This document shows, in pieces, positions 42,523 to 51,865 of a stretch of DNA of 64,000 nt. This stretch comes from Streptomyces sp. NBC_01216 (lineage in GTDB: Bacteria > Actinomycetota > Actinomycetes > Streptomycetales > Streptomycetaceae), in assembly GCF_035994945.1 (NCBI RefSeq), contig NZ_CP108677.1, forward strand, positions 1,612,001 to 1,676,000. The letters run 5' to 3'. The position numbers were made by a program, and so were the translations under genes. Below the pieces are notes generated by a model. That model did not search any database and was not told where the DNA came from. It worked only from the letters and a program-made list of their open reading frames with translations. Each line of letters starts with the position of its first letter. Position 1 is the stretch's first letter.

Positions 42523-44640
42523 TCAGGCGTCGATGCGTGAGCGGTCCAGGGTCGCCGCCGAGCTCGTGATGAACTCCTTGCGCGGGGCCACGTCGTTGCC
42601 CATGAGCAGGTCGAAGACCTGCTCCGAGGACTCCAGGTCGCCGATGTTGATCCGGCGCAGGGTGCGGTGGCGCGGGTCCATCGTCGTCTCCGCCAGCTGG
42701 TCGGCGTCCATCTCGCCGAGTCCCTTGTAGCGCTGGATGGCGTCCTTGTAGCGGATGCCCTTGCGCTGGTACTCGAGCAGGGTCTGGCGCAGCTCGCTGT
42801 CCGAGTAGGTGTACACGTACTTGTCCTGGCCGCGCTTGGGCTGGACGAGTTCGATGCGGTGCAGCGGCGGCACGGCCGCGAAGACCCGGCCGGCCTCGAC
42901 CATGGGCCGCATGTAGCGCTGGAAAAGGGTCAGCAGCAGGGTGCGGATGTGGGAACCGTCGACGTCGGCGTCGGTCATCATGATGACCTTTCCGTACCGC
43001 GCCGCGTCGATGTCGAAGGTCCGGCCCGAGCCCGCTCCTATGACCTGGATGATCGCCCCGCACTCGACGTTCTTGAGCATGTCCGAGACGGAGGACTTCT
43101 GGACGTTGAGGATCTTGCCCCGGATCGGCAGCAGCGCCTGGAACTCACTGTTCCGGGCGAGCTTGGCGGTGCCGAGCGCCGAGTCCCCCTCGACGATGAA
43201 GAGCTCGCTGCGCCCCACGTCGTCGCTGCGGCAGTCGGCGAGCTTGGCCGGCAGCGAGGAGGACTCCAGCGCGGTCTTCCGGCGCTGCGCGTCCTTGTGC
43301 TGGCGGGCCGCGATACGGGTCCGTGCGGCGGCCACGGCCTTCTCCAGGACCGCGCGGGCCTGGGCCTTGTCGTCGCGACGGGTGGACGTCAGGAAGCCCT
43401 TCAGCTCCTTGGCGACCACGTTGGCGACGATCCGGCGGGCCGCGGAGGTGCCGAGCACCTCCTTGGTCTGGCCTTCGAACTGCGGCTCGGCCAGCCGGAC
43501 GGTCACGACAGCGGTGAGCCCCTCCAGGGCGTCGTCCTTGACGATGTCGTCCTCGGCGACGCGCAGCAGCTTGGCAGAGCGCAGGACCTCGTTCACGGTC
43601 TTGGTGACGGCCTGCTCGAAGCCGGAGACGTGGGTACCGCCCTTGGGGGTGGCGATGATGTTCACGAAGGACTTGAGCATCGTGTCGTATCCGGTGCCCC
43701 AGCGCAGCGCGATGTCCACGCCCAGTTCCCGGGTGACCTCGGTCGGGGTCATGTGCCCCAGGTCGTCGAGGACCGGGACGGTCTCCTTGAAGGTACCCGT
43801 GCCGGTCAGCCGCTGGACGTCGCAGACCGCCTTGTCCTGTGCCAGGAACTCACAGAACTCGCTGATGCCGCCGTCGAAGCGGAAGGTCTCCTCGCTCTTG
43901 CCCACGCCGTCCAGGTCCCGCTCGTCCCGGACGACGATGGTCAGACCGGGCACGAGGAAGGCGGTCTGGCGGGCGCGCTGGTGGAGGGTCTCCAGGGAGA
44001 GCTTGGCGTCCTTGAGGAAGATCTGGCGGTCGGCCCAGTAGCGCACACGGGTGCCGGTGCGGGCCTTGGGAACACGTTTGCCCTTGCGGAGACCGTTGCC
44101 GGGGTCGAAGGGGCTGTCGGGGCCCTGCTCGATGAAGATTCCGGGGACGCCCCGGCGGAAGCTGATCGCGTGGGTGGCGCTGTTGCGGTCGACCTCGACG
44201 TCCAGCCGGGCCGAAAGGGCGTTCACCACGGAGGCGCCCACGCCGTGCAGGCCGCCGGAGGCGGCGTAGGAGCCGCCGCCGAACTTCCCGCCGGCGTGCA
44301 GCTTGGTCATGACGACCTCGACCCCGGAGAGCCCGGTCTTGGGCTCGACGTCCACCGGGATGCCACGGCCGTTGTCCTGGACCTCGACGGACCCGTCCTC
44401 GTGGAGGATCACGTTGATCCGGTCACAGAAGCCGCCGAGGGCCTCGTCGACGGAGTTGTCGATGATCTCCCAGATGCAGTGCATCAGGCCGCGACTGTCG
44501 GTGGACCCGATGTACATGCCAGGGCGTTTGCGAACCGCTTCGAGCCCTTCGAGTACGAGCAGGTGCCGCGCGGTGTAGTTGGAACCGTCACGGTCTGCGG
44601 TCAGCAGCGCACTCGACGGCACGGACGTTTCGGCGGTCAC
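42523..44640 (-). CDS. parE: Topoisomerase IV/gyrase-like subunit B
   Basis: This 705-residue type IIA topoisomerase B subunit hydrolyses ATP to drive strand passage. The GHKL ATPase motifs are IIDNSVDEALGG, VQDNGRGIPVDV and SGGLHGVGASVVNALS. The transducer domain follows (about residues 230-410), and the TOPRIM metal site is seen in FIVEGDSALGTAKL and DADVDGSHIRTLLL. Length and order are normal. The GTG at 44640 gives MTAETSVPSSALLTADRDG. It is separated from parC by the CobW and symporter genes on the opposite strand, the arrangement I remember from S. coelicolor. Confidence 0.92.
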   Translation of the reverse strand: MTAETSVPSSALLTADRDGSNYTARHLLVLEGLEAVRKRPGMYIGSTDSRGLMHCIWEIIDNSVDEALGGFCDRINVILHEDGSVEVQDNGRGIPVDVEPKTGLSGVEVVMTKLHAGGKFGGGSYAASGGLHGVGASVVNALSARLDVEVDRNSATHAISFRRGVPGIFIEQGPDSPFDPGNGLRKGKRVPKARTGTRVRYWADRQIFLKDAKLSLETLHQRARQTAFLVPGLTIVVRDERDLDGVGKSEETFRFDGGISEFCEFLAQDKAVCDVQRLTGTGTFKETVPVLDDLGHMTPTEVTRELGVDIALRWGTGYDTMLKSFVNIIATPKGGTHVSGFEQAVTKTVNEVLRSAKLLRVAEDDIVKDDALEGLTAVVTVRLAEPQFEGQTKEVLGTSAARRIVANVVAKELKGFLTSTRRDDKAQARAVLEKAVAAARTRIAARQHKDAQRRKTALESSSLPAKLADCRSDDVGRSELFIVEGDSALGTAKLARNSEFQALLPIRGKILNVQKSSVSDMLKNVECGAIIQVIGAGSGRTFDIDAARYGKVIMMTDADVDGSHIRTLLLTLFQRYMRPMVEAGRVFAAVPPLHRIELVQPKRGQDKYVYTYSDSELRQTLLEYQRKGIRYKDAIQRYKGLGEMDADQLAETTMDPRHRTLRRINIGDLESSEQVFDLLMGNDVAPRKEFITSSAATLDRSRIDA

Positions 44641-45072
44641 GCGGTTCGCTCCTCGCTGAATTTGAAATCTGGCCCGGTGGGTAAGGCTCGGCGTCGGTCA
44701 CCGGTTCAGAGGGTACCGATGCCTGGTAGAGCCGTTGCCACGCCACCCTCCTGAATTCTCATGCTAGTCCAGGGTCGTATGGATGTTCGATCCCTCGAAG
44801 GGGTGACGCGAACATCACGTTCCCTTCCAGGCATGAACCATTTAGGCTCCGGGCACGTCCTCATGAACAACCGGCAACCCAGCCGGGAGGACGAACCGAC
44901 CCAAGCAACGCGAAATCCGTAGAGCGACGCAATACGGCTCATTCGCCGCCAACCGGCAGCAGACAGCCACCTTGGTAGGAAGTTTCAAGGAAAAGCCACG
45001 AGCGGGAACGTTTTCGGCCTGGTTGGATGTTGACCCTGGTACGACAGCTCGTCGAGCTAGAGAAGAGGCGAC
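44641..45072. promoter_or_regulatory. Divergent promoter region of parE and the DUF7455 gene
   Basis: This 432-bp region is clearly less GC-rich than the coding DNA and lies between two divergent genes, so it holds the promoters of both. A TTGACC hexamer at 45028-45033 points rightward, but no well-spaced -10 was found. A GGGAAC at 45003 with GTT about 19 nt later resembles an ECF promoter, off by one in spacing. No coding frame in it looks real. Confidence 0.45.
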
Positions 45073-45303
45073 GTGACTACTGTTCTGACCCCCGCGAGCC
45101 CCCTGACGGCCGCTGACCGCTGCGACCGCTGCGGCGCCCAGGCGTACCTGCGCGTCGTCCTGACCAGCGGTGGTGACTTGCTCTTCTGCGCGCATCACGG
45201 GCGCAAGTTCGAGCCGGAACTCAAGAAGATCGCCGCGGAAATACAGGATGAGACGGACCGGCTCACCGACGTGCCGGCCAAGGCAGTAGACGAGGACCGC
45301 TGA
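45073..45303 (+). CDS. DUF7455-family small zinc-ribbon-like protein
   Basis: This 76-residue actinobacterial protein reads TAADRCDRCGAQAYLRVVLT near the N-terminus and LLFCAHHGRKFEPEL in the middle. The CxxC and CxxH pairs suggest a small zinc ribbon. The C-terminus is a charged helix. The GTG at 45073 follows AAGAGG. It is transcribed divergently from parE. Function is unknown, but the family is widely conserved next to this topoisomerase/sigma factor region in Streptomyces. Confidence 0.88.
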   Translation: MTTVLTPASPLTAADRCDRCGAQAYLRVVLTSGGDLLFCAHHGRKFEPELKKIAAEIQDETDRLTDVPAKAVDEDR

Positions 45304-45343
45304 CGCCTCGCAGCCACGACGAGCCATGGGCCGGTCGCTGACC

Positions 45344-45362
45344 GGACGACGGGCGGTCGTCC
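45344..45362 (+). terminator. Small hairpin after the DUF7455 gene
   Basis: GGACGAC at 45344-45350 pairs with GTCGTCC at 45356-45362, loop of 5 nt. It lies 40 nt past the stop. Confidence 0.5.
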
Positions 45363-45504
45363 CCGCAGTCAAGGGGGGCGGCCGCCCGTTCTCGCACCGC
45401 GCCGTCGCTCCCGGGCACACCGGCCCGGTAGTCCGGTCACCCAGCCCCGCCGCCCGGCACCGGCCGGGAGCGGCGTTTCACGCCACCAGCGGTGGGACGC
45501 CGGC

Positions 45505-46362
45505 TCAGAGCCCGTCGGGTGACCTTCGACCGACAGGCTCTCCGCCGGCCGGCACGGACGGAAGGACGGCGGAGACCCGGGTGTACACGCCCGGATTCTC
45601 GGCCTGTCCACAACCACTGCCCCAGGACACCAGGCCGATCAGTCGGCCGTGCGCAACCAGCGGCCCGCCGCTGTCGCCTTGGCAGGCGTCCCTGCCTCCC
45701 CGTGGGTCTCCCGCGCAAAGCATGGTCGCGGCCTCGTACCGTGCGCCGAATCCACCCGGATACGCCCGTTCACAGGACGCGTCCGACAGCACCTGGACCC
45801 GCGCCGTACGCAGTGCCGAGGCGTAGCTGCCCCTGCCGTCCACGTCACCCCAGCCGTAGACATCCGCCTCCGTACCGGGGCTCTCGGCCGCGTCGCCACG
45901 GCTCGCGACCCCGATCACGTACGACTCCGGCAGCGGGGTCGCGAGGGTCAGCACGGCGAGGTCTCCGGAGTTGCTCCTCGGGTCGTAGTCCGGGTTGATC
46001 CAGGTGTCCGAGATCCGGATCTCCTGGCCTTCCTGTCCGCGCAGCGAACTCCGGCCCGCGATCACCTTGAAGTCGGGAAGCCGGGACGGCTCGCCGCCGA
46101 GCACCTCACGGCCGAGGCAGTGGGCCGCGGTGAGCACCCGCGTGGGCGCCACGACCACGCCACCGCAGAACTGGCCCGCGCGCGTACGTCCGAACCGGTC
46201 ACGACTGGAGAGCGCCACGACCCAGGGCACCTCTTCGATCCGGACGGGCTGGCCGCCGACGACGACGCCGCCGGCGAGCGCGGGTGCGGCGGTGGCGGGC
46301 GGCCCCGCCGCCGTGACGAGGCCCAGCGCAGCGATCACTGCGAGGGCGAGGGGACGACGCAT
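45505..46362 (-). CDS. Secreted trypsin-like serine protease (S1)
   Basis: This 285-residue chymotrypsin-fold protease has a signal peptide (RRPLALAVIAALGLVTAAG, cleavage near ATAAPALA). A VVGG-type mature N-terminus follows (GGVVVGGQPVRIEEVPWVV), so activation may be zymogen-like. The catalytic triad is visible: His81 in VLTAAHCL, Asp in NSGDLAVLTL and Ser in ACQGDSGGPLV. The DACQGDSGG context predicts trypsin-like specificity for Arg/Lys. Three likely disulfides are suggested by the paired cysteines, including FCGG/AHC and GSGCGQAE. The ATG at 46362 has AGGAGG upstream. It is monocistronic next to hrdB. Confidence 0.93.
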   Translation of the reverse strand: MRRPLALAVIAALGLVTAAGPPATAAPALAGGVVVGGQPVRIEEVPWVVALSSRDRFGRTRAGQFCGGVVVAPTRVLTAAHCLGREVLGGEPSRLPDFKVIAGRSSLRGQEGQEIRISDTWINPDYDPRSNSGDLAVLTLATPLPESYVIGVASRGDAAESPGTEADVYGWGDVDGRGSYASALRTARVQVLSDASCERAYPGGFGARYEAATMLCAGDPRGGRDACQGDSGGPLVAHGRLIGLVSWGSGCGQAENPGVYTRVSAVLPSVPAGGEPVGRRSPDGL

Positions 46363-46565
46363 AGAGCCTCCTGACTCTCCGGTACGGTCCGTCAACTCAG
46401 CGTGGTCCAGCCGCTCTCTCCGTGCACCCCCAGGCCGCGCCCGGCGGTCTCGCGGCTCCCGTTCCTGCCGCCCCGGGCCTCCTCGCCGGTCCGCCCGAGG
46501 GGCACGCCCACGGAGACGAAGGCGGCCAGGGCCTCACGGCCCGAAGAGACCTCCGTGGAGGGCAC

Positions 46566-46598
46566 CGCCGGGCACCCCGGCGGCCGGGGTGCCCGGCG
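46566..46598. repeat. Perfect 15-bp inverted repeat between hrdB and the protease gene
   Basis: The arms at 46566-46580 and 46584-46598 are exact 15-nt reverse complements with a 3-nt loop. It lies in the noncoding 432 bp between the hrdB stop and the protease start and could be a second-line terminator for hrdB. The rest of this gap shows no gene. Confidence 0.75.
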
Positions 46599-46666
46599 AC
46601 GGAGAAGTGCGCCACGCCGGTCGACGGGAGCCCCTGGCGAGATCAGCCGAACCGGCCGCCCACACA

Positions 46667-46699
46667 GAACGCCCGGCCGGAGAACCCGGCCGAGCGTTC
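46667..46699 (-). terminator. hrdB terminator hairpin
   Basis: GAACGC and CGGCCGG at 46667-46680 pair with CCCGGCCG and GCGTTC at 46685-46699, with one mismatch/bulge and an AGAA loop. It lies about 95 nt past the hrdB stop. Confidence 0.7.
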
Positions 46700-46794
46700 C
46701 ATTTCTCCCGCTCACGGCCTCGGCGACGCCGTCACGCGTCGCACCGTGCCCCTGGATACCGCCCGCCGGGGCACCGGCCGTTCATACCTTCCGA

Positions 46795-48336
46795 CTAGTC
46801 GAGGTAGTCGCGCAGCACCTGCGAACGCGACGGGTGACGCAGCTTCGACATCGTCTTGGACTCGATCTGACGGATCCGCTCGCGCGTCACGCCGTAGACC
46901 TTGCCGATCTCGTCCAGCGTCTTCGGCTGGCCGTCGGTGAGACCGAAGCGCATCGAGACCACGCCGGCCTCGCGCTCCGAGAGGGTGTCGAGGACCGAGT
47001 GCAGCTGCTCCTGCAGAAGCGTGAAGCTCACCGCGTCGGCCGGAACGACGGCCTCGGAGTCCTCGATCAGGTCACCGAACTCGCTGTCGCCGTCCTCACC
47101 CAGCGGGGTGTGGAGGGAAATCGGCTCGCGGCCGTACTTCTGGACCTCGATGACCTTCTCCGGGGTCATGTCGAGTTCCTTGGCCAGCTCCTCCGGGGTG
47201 GGCTCGCGGCCCAGGTCCTGGAGCATCTGGCGCTGCACACGGGCGAGCTTGTTGATGACCTCGACCATGTGCACCGGGATACGGATGGTGCGGGCCTGGT
47301 CGGCCATGGCGCGGGTGATCGCCTGACGGATCCACCAGGTGGCGTACGTCGAGAACTTGTAACCCTTGGTGTAGTCGAACTTCTCGACGGCGCGGATGAG
47401 ACCCAGGTTGCCCTCCTGGATCAGGTCCAGGAAGAGCATGCCGCGGCCGGTGTAGCGCTTGGCCAGCGAGACCACCAGACGGAGGTTGGCCTCCAGCAGG
47501 TGGTTCTTGGCGCGGCGGCCGTCCTCCGCGATGATCTCCAGCTCGCGCTTGAGCTTGGGAGCGAGCTTGTCGGAGTTCGCTAGCTTGTCCTCGGCGAACA
47601 GGCCGGCCTCGATGCGCTTGGCGAGCTCGACCTCCTGCTCCGCGTTGAGCAGGGGGACCTTGCCGATCTGCTTGAGGTAGTCCTTGACCGGGTCGGCGGT
47701 GGCACCGGCGACGGCGACCTGCTGCGCGGGAGCGTCGTCCTCGTCCTCGTCGGACAGGACGAAGCCCTTGGCCTCGCCTTCGGTCTCTTCCTCTTCACCC
47801 TTGCCGGGCGCGGCGTCGTCGACGAGCTCCTCGCCCTCGACGGCCTCGTCGGCGTCCTTCTTGGACGTGGCCTTCTTCGCCACCGCCTTCTTGGCGACGG
47901 TCTTCTTGGCCGCCGTCTTCTTGACGGCGGTCTTCTTCGCGGCCGCCTTCTTGGCGGGGGCCGCGGCCTCGTCGGCCGGGTCCACGCCCTCCGCCGTCGC
48001 CGACGCGGCCGAGACGGCCTTCGTCACGGTCGTCCTGGCGGTGACGGTCTTGGTGGCGGTGCGCTTGGCCGGGCTCTTCGCTGCGACGCTCTTGCGGGCG
48101 CGCTTCGGCGACTCCGCTGCACTGACCATCAGCGTCACACCCTCTTCCTCGAGGATCTGGTTGAGGCTGCGCAGAACATTCTTCCACTGGGTTGGCGGAA
48201 TCTGGTCAGCCTCGAAGGCCCGACGCACGTCATCGCCGGCGATCTGCCCATCAGCCTTTCCCCGCTCGATGAGCGCCATCACAGACTCGGACTCGGCGAT
48301 CTCCGGCGGGAGCGTACGGGATGTGCTGGCCGACAC
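46795..48336 (-). CDS. hrdB: Principal RNA polymerase sigma factor HrdB
   Basis: This 513-residue sigma-70 group 1 factor drives housekeeping transcription. The N-terminus ([20 protein letters not shown]) is a short region 1.1-like part, followed by the Ala/Lys-rich linker (about residues 75-170; repeated [10 protein letters not shown]-like units) typical of Streptomyces HrdB. Region 1.2 starts at [16 protein letters not shown]. Region 2 contains [20 protein letters not shown] and [16 protein letters not shown]. Region 4 carries [20 protein letters not shown]. The GTG at 48336 has AGAGG 6 nt upstream and is preferred over TTG 48342. Adjacent whiH matches the S. coelicolor order SCO5820-SCO5819. 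Confidence 0.97.
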   Translation of the reverse strand: MSASTSRTLPPEIAESESVMALIERGKADGQIAGDDVRRAFEADQIPPTQWKNVLRSLNQILEEEGVTLMVSAAESPKRARKSVAAKSPAKRTATKTVTARTTVTKAVSAASATAEGVDPADEAAAPAKKAAAKKTAVKKTAAKKTVAKKAVAKKATSKKDADEAVEGEELVDDAAPGKGEEEETEGEAKGFVLSDEDEDDAPAQQVAVAGATADPVKDYLKQIGKVPLLNAEQEVELAKRIEAGLFAEDKLANSDKLAPKLKRELEIIAEDGRRAKNHLLEANLRLVVSLAKRYTGRGMLFLDLIQEGNLGLIRAVEKFDYTKGYKFSTYATWWIRQAITRAMADQARTIRIPVHMVEVINKLARVQRQMLQDLGREPTPEELAKELDMTPEKVIEVQKYGREPISLHTPLGEDGDSEFGDLIEDSEAVVPADAVSFTLLQEQLHSVLDTLSEREAGVVSMRFGLTDGQPKTLDEIGKVYGVTRERIRQIESKTMSKLRHPSRSQVLRDYLD

Positions 48337-48712
48337 GAACAACCTCTCGGAACGATGGAAAACGGCTTCCGGCCCCGCCCATGATCGGGCCGGAGCCGAC
48401 GACCGTCGGAGGGGAATGTACCGACGGCGCGGGCTGGACCGGGGAACTGCACAGCGCCTGGGGCGGCTGCCGTATTCCTTCCTCGGTCGTACCTCTTAAG
48501 TCATCGCACGGCTCCGAGGAGTGTTACGCCCAATCCACGTGGCCCGAGTCACACCCCATATGCGACACATCTACACAGACGGGTAAATGGTTGCACATGA
48601 GAGCCGCCGAAGCGCGTGCCGCCCCGGGGGACGCGCCCCGATCCCCGGGATCCCCACGAGTCCGGCAGCGCGCGAGGCCGCCGGCGGCGTACTCCCGGCC
48701 ACGACCCGCGGG
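48337..48712 (-). promoter_or_regulatory. hrdB leader and promoter region
   Basis: This 376-bp gap between the whiH stop and the hrdB start contains the long hrdB leader. The stretch at 48530-48600 is the least GC-rich and is the likely core promoter. In S. coelicolor, hrdB has two promoters, one recognised by the stress sigma factor SigR. Here a GGAAT on the minus strand near 48475 resembles a SigR -35, but no correctly spaced GTT was found. A palindromic region with ATGATC and GGGCCGG/CCGGCCC-like parts lies at about 48372-48410. Confidence 0.4.
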
Positions 48713-49600
48713 TCAGTGCTCGCGCGGAGCGGGAACGACGCGCTCCACGTCCGGATGGACGGTGAGAAGCTGCCGCATGGCCGTCTCGGCGGCCACGGCG
48801 TCCCCGGCTGCCAGGGCGTCCACGATCCGCGCGTGGTGCACGATGCAGGACTCGCCTGGACGGTCACAGCCGGTGACGGGACCGCCGGAGACCTGGAGTG
48901 CGGCGGCGACGATGCCGGCGAGGTGCTCCAGCATGCGATTGCCGGCGAGCTGGATGAGCAGGGAGTGGAACTCGGCGTCCGCGCGGGAGAAAGTGATGCC
49001 GTCGCCCTGGGCGAAGGCGTGCCCCATGATCTCGACCATGTCGGACAGTCGCTGCTGGACGTCCTCGCGGCCGTGTCCGGCGGCGAGCCGGGCGGCGAGG
49101 GGCTCGATCGTCCAGCGCAGCTGGTTCAGCTCACGACGCTGGTCGTCGCGCTGAGGCCCGAACGCGCGCCATTCGATGATGTCGGGGTCCAGGAGGTTCC
49201 AGTCGCTGACGGGCCTGACACGGGTACCGACGTTGGGGCGGGCACTGACGAGACCCTTGGCCTCCAGGACGCGCAGCGACTCGCGCACGACGGTACGGGA
49301 GACCTCGAAGCGCTGGCCGATCTCCTCGGGGACCAGCGGGCGGTCGGCGCCCAGATCGCCGGAGACGATCATCTGCCCCAGTTGCTGGACGAGCTGGCCG
49401 TGCAGCCCGCGGCCGCGACTGCCGGCGGTGCGGCGGCCCACCCGGCCGAGGTCCGTCTCCACCCCTTCCCAAGAGGGGGGACCCACGCGATCGGCGACGG
49501 GCGCCTCCGCGTAGGGGTAGCGATCGAGATCACCCGGGGCGCCGAGACCGGAGTCGACGGGGCGGGCGGAGGACATCATGGTGCGCGCAAGGGTACTCAC
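48713..49600 (-). CDS. whiH: Sporulation regulator WhiH (GntR family)
   Basis: This 295-residue GntR/FadR-type regulator has a disordered N-terminal 55 residues (SARPVDSGLGAPGDLDRYPY), a winged helix at about 65-130 (GLHGQLVQQLGQMIVSGDLG and VPEEIGQRFEVSRTVV then RESLRVLEAKGLVSARPNVG) and an FCD-like helical C-terminal domain. Position next to hrdB, GntR class and length identify it as WhiH (SCO5819 equivalent), needed for sporulation septation in aerial hyphae and controlled by sigma-WhiG. The GTG at 49600 has AAGGA 5 nt upstream. A sigma-WhiG-like -10 element is visible about 65 nt before the start. Identification rests on synteny and family, not on an alignment. Confidence 0.88.
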   Translation of the reverse strand: MSTLARTMMSSARPVDSGLGAPGDLDRYPYAEAPVADRVGPPSWEGVETDLGRVGRRTAGSRGRGLHGQLVQQLGQMIVSGDLGADRPLVPEEIGQRFEVSRTVVRESLRVLEAKGLVSARPNVGTRVRPVSDWNLLDPDIIEWRAFGPQRDDQRRELNQLRWTIEPLAARLAAGHGREDVQQRLSDMVEIMGHAFAQGDGITFSRADAEFHSLLIQLAGNRMLEHLAGIVAAALQVSGGPVTGCDRPGESCIVHHARIVDALAAGDAVAAETAMRQLLTVHPDVERVVPAPREH

Positions 49601-49664
49601 GTCATCCTTTGTCGGCGCAGCTCTCGTCACCCTTGAGGTCTTTGGTGAAAAGCACACGAAAGGG

Positions 49665-49690
49665 TGATCGGCACCCCCTACACAATTGAC
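49665..49690 (-). promoter_or_regulatory. Possible sigma-WhiG promoter of whiH
   Basis: On the minus strand GCCGATCA (plus 49665-49672) matches the WhiG -10 consensus GCCGATAA at 7 of 8 positions. A TCAA lies 13 nt upstream of it, where a TAAA-like -35 with about 15 nt spacing would be expected, so the -35 match is poor. The -10 is about 65 nt from the GTG of whiH, which is known to be a WhiG target in S. coelicolor. Confidence 0.5.
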
Positions 49691-49761
49691 GATTGATCGG
49701 GCATTGCGGGCTATTTTCAAGAGGGTTGTCGGCCGGGCAGACAGTTTCGACCCGGGAGTGA

Positions 49762-51549
49762 TCACCAACGCGCCTTGCGGCTCAGTCCCGTGAACAGATA
49801 GGCGAAGAGAAGCGTCGTCAACGCGAGCGCCAGCGCCACTCCCACGGGCTGGACGAGGACGCGCACCGCGCCTTCGAGCCAGCGGTCCACGGCGGACGGC
49901 CAGGTGATCCTGGCGAACTCCCTCAGTCGGCCGGGCAGCCCGGCCACCGGACGGACCGAAGGGCCCGAGACGACCTTCCCCAGCAGGGGTACGAGCACGA
50001 TCGGCACGGCGAGCACCGCGGCGACGCCGGCCGCCGCCGCCCGGAACACCCCGGCTCCGAGCACCCCCGCCCAGGCACACCCGACCAGCAGTCCCAGCCA
50101 ACTCGCGCACAGAGTCGGCCAGTTTTCCGGAACCGGGATCAAGTCGCCGCCGTAGACGAGGCGGAGGACCTCGAGGTCCGCCACCACGACGACCACGGCC
50201 AGGAAGAGGCCGGCCGCGGCGGCGACCGTCAGTTTGGCGAGCAGCAGGCCGAGGCGGCGGGGGACGGTGCCGCGACCCGTGGTGAGGGCGGGATAGCGGT
50301 ACTCGTCGCCGAAGGAGAAGGCGCCGAGCAGGCCGGCCCCGAGTGCGGCGGGCGGGAGGGGCGAGAGCGCGGGCCATCCGGCCAGCGCGGTGGGCAGAGG
50401 CGTCCCGCCGCCCCGTGCGAGCAGGACCGCGATCAGCGCGGAGAGGCCGACGGTCGCCACCAGGACGAGCCAGGTACCGGGAACGCCCAGCAGGCGACGG
50501 ACCTCGTACCGGAGCGGGCGCAGCGGGGCACGCGCGGGCCGCCGTCGCGACGCGCGCCCGACGTCCGCCCCGGAGACAGCCCCGGACACGCGCCCCGGCA
50601 CCGCCTCCGGCGTGGGTCCGGCGGTGTGGCGGGCGCGGGCGGCCTCGGTTTCGGCGGGGACAGGCCCCGGGGCGGAGCCGCTTTCGCCGGCCTCGTCGGC
50701 CAGGCGATGGATGAGCACGCCGTGCCGGAAGGCGGTCTCGCCGATCGTCGCGCAGTCGCTGCCGTAGATCCGGAGGCGGTTCCCGTTCTCGGCGACGACC
50801 TCGACAGGGCGGCGGGCGGCGCGGGCCTCCCGGGTCAGGACGGAGGCCAGTCGCGCGGCGTGCGGCGTGCGCACGGCCACCCGGGGCCGCAGCCGGGTAC
50901 GGGCGAAGTCGGCGGCGTCCTGGTCGGCCACCAGACGGCCACGGTCGACGGTGACGACACGGTCGGCGTGACGGGCGGCCGTCCTGGCGTCCTCGGTGGT
51001 GAACAGGACGGTGCCGCCGTCCTCCGCGTGGCCGCGCAGCAGCGCGTAGAGCCAGTCGCTCTCCCGCGCACAAAGACCCGCTCCCGGCTCGTCGAGCAGG
51101 AGCGTGTGCGGTTCGCCCAAGAGTGCGCAGGCGAGGCCGAGTCGACGGTCCATCCCGAGCGGAAGGGTCCCGATGCGCTGGTCGTGGACGCCGGTGAGGC
51201 CCACGACCCGCAGCATCTCGTCGGCCTGGGACACCGGCACCCCGGCGGCGGCACACAGCATCCGCAACTGACCGCGCAGCGTGCGTGAGGGATGTCCGGC
51301 GACATCGCCGAGCATGACCCCGACCTCGCCCGGCGGGTGGGCGACGCGATGGAGCGGGCGGCCCCGGAAGTAGGTCACGCCACGGCCCGGTTCGAGCTCG
51401 AGCATCAGCCGCAGGATGGTCGTCTTGCCGGATCCGGCGGGGCCGAGCAGCGCGGTCACGTGACCCGGCCGCGCCTCGAAGGTCAGATCGTCCACGACGG
51501 GCGGCAGGTCGCGACGGGGGCTGCTGGTGAGTCCGATGGCCTGGAGCAT
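49762..51549 (-). CDS. ABC transporter: ATPase fused to membrane domain
   Basis: This 595-residue protein carries an N-terminal ABC ATPase (Walker A LLGPAGSGKTTILRLML near residue 35; Walker B LLLDEPGAG) joined to a C-terminal membrane part with about six helices (GTWLVLVATVGLSALIAVLL onward) from about residue 340. The ABC signature is poor: the usual LSGGQ is replaced by LPLGMDRRLGLACALLG. The segment between the domains is Pro/Ala-rich. The membrane part resembles ABC-2-like permeases (FSFGDEYRYPALTTGRGTVP). The ATG at 51549 follows GAGGGA. It stands between whiH and a NUDIX gene, as in S. coelicolor (SCO5818 position). Substrate unknown. Confidence 0.88.
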   Translation of the reverse strand: MLQAIGLTSSPRRDLPPVVDDLTFEARPGHVTALLGPAGSGKTTILRLMLELEPGRGVTYFRGRPLHRVAHPPGEVGVMLGDVAGHPSRTLRGQLRMLCAAAGVPVSQADEMLRVVGLTGVHDQRIGTLPLGMDRRLGLACALLGEPHTLLLDEPGAGLCARESDWLYALLRGHAEDGGTVLFTTEDARTAARHADRVVTVDRGRLVADQDAADFARTRLRPRVAVRTPHAARLASVLTREARAARRPVEVVAENGNRLRIYGSDCATIGETAFRHGVLIHRLADEAGESGSAPGPVPAETEAARARHTAGPTPEAVPGRVSGAVSGADVGRASRRRPARAPLRPLRYEVRRLLGVPGTWLVLVATVGLSALIAVLLARGGGTPLPTALAGWPALSPLPPAALGAGLLGAFSFGDEYRYPALTTGRGTVPRRLGLLLAKLTVAAAAGLFLAVVVVVADLEVLRLVYGGDLIPVPENWPTLCASWLGLLVGCAWAGVLGAGVFRAAAAGVAAVLAVPIVLVPLLGKVVSGPSVRPVAGLPGRLREFARITWPSAVDRWLEGAVRVLVQPVGVALALALTTLLFAYLFTGLSRKARW

Positions 51550-51865
51550 CGCTATCCCTCGCGGTAGAGGAGACCGCTCCGCGGCAGGGCGGCTTGCGAA
51601 GCAAGATAACGCCAAATTTCGGACTTTTAGTGCAGGTTGCCGCTTCCGGGGCGCCTCGGTCGGGCCGCGGCCCCGCCTCCCGCGTCCGCGGCGTCGACAG
51701 GGCGAGAGGTGACGGGACGAACAGCCGTCGGGGGCGGGAGGCGGCCTGGCGAGCGGAGGACGGGCTGGCGGGCAACGTCGGCGGGAGGACGACGCGCGGG
51801 CGGAGGGACGGAACGGCGGGCGGACGGCGGCCGTCCGCCCGCCTCCTGCCGGACCCCGGGACTTG
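51550..51865. other. Intergenic region upstream of the ABC gene
   Basis: This 316-bp gap has a less GC-rich patch at about 51600-51640 that probably contains the ABC gene promoter (reading leftward) and, at 51815-51843, the terminator of the NUDIX gene. No gene is evident in it. The middle 170 bp are GC-rich and repetitive in composition. Confidence 0.5.
51815..51843 (-). terminator. Perfect 13-bp hairpin terminator of the NUDIX gene
   Basis: The arms at 51815-51827 and 51831-51843 are exact 13-nt reverse complements with a 3-nt loop. It lies 23 nt past the stop of the leftward NUDIX gene. Confidence 0.8.

Noticed and set aside
46395-46794. Possible gene between hrdB and the protease gene
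   Set aside because: Frames here are interrupted by strong inverted repeats at 46566-46598 and 46667-46699 and have no ribosome binding site or family resemblance.
48720-51775. Frame of 1020 residues reading through whiH upstream into the ABC gene
   Set aside because: Only the first part (48713-49600) codes for a GntR protein. The rest is a shadow of the ABC gene and includes the noncoding whiH promoter.
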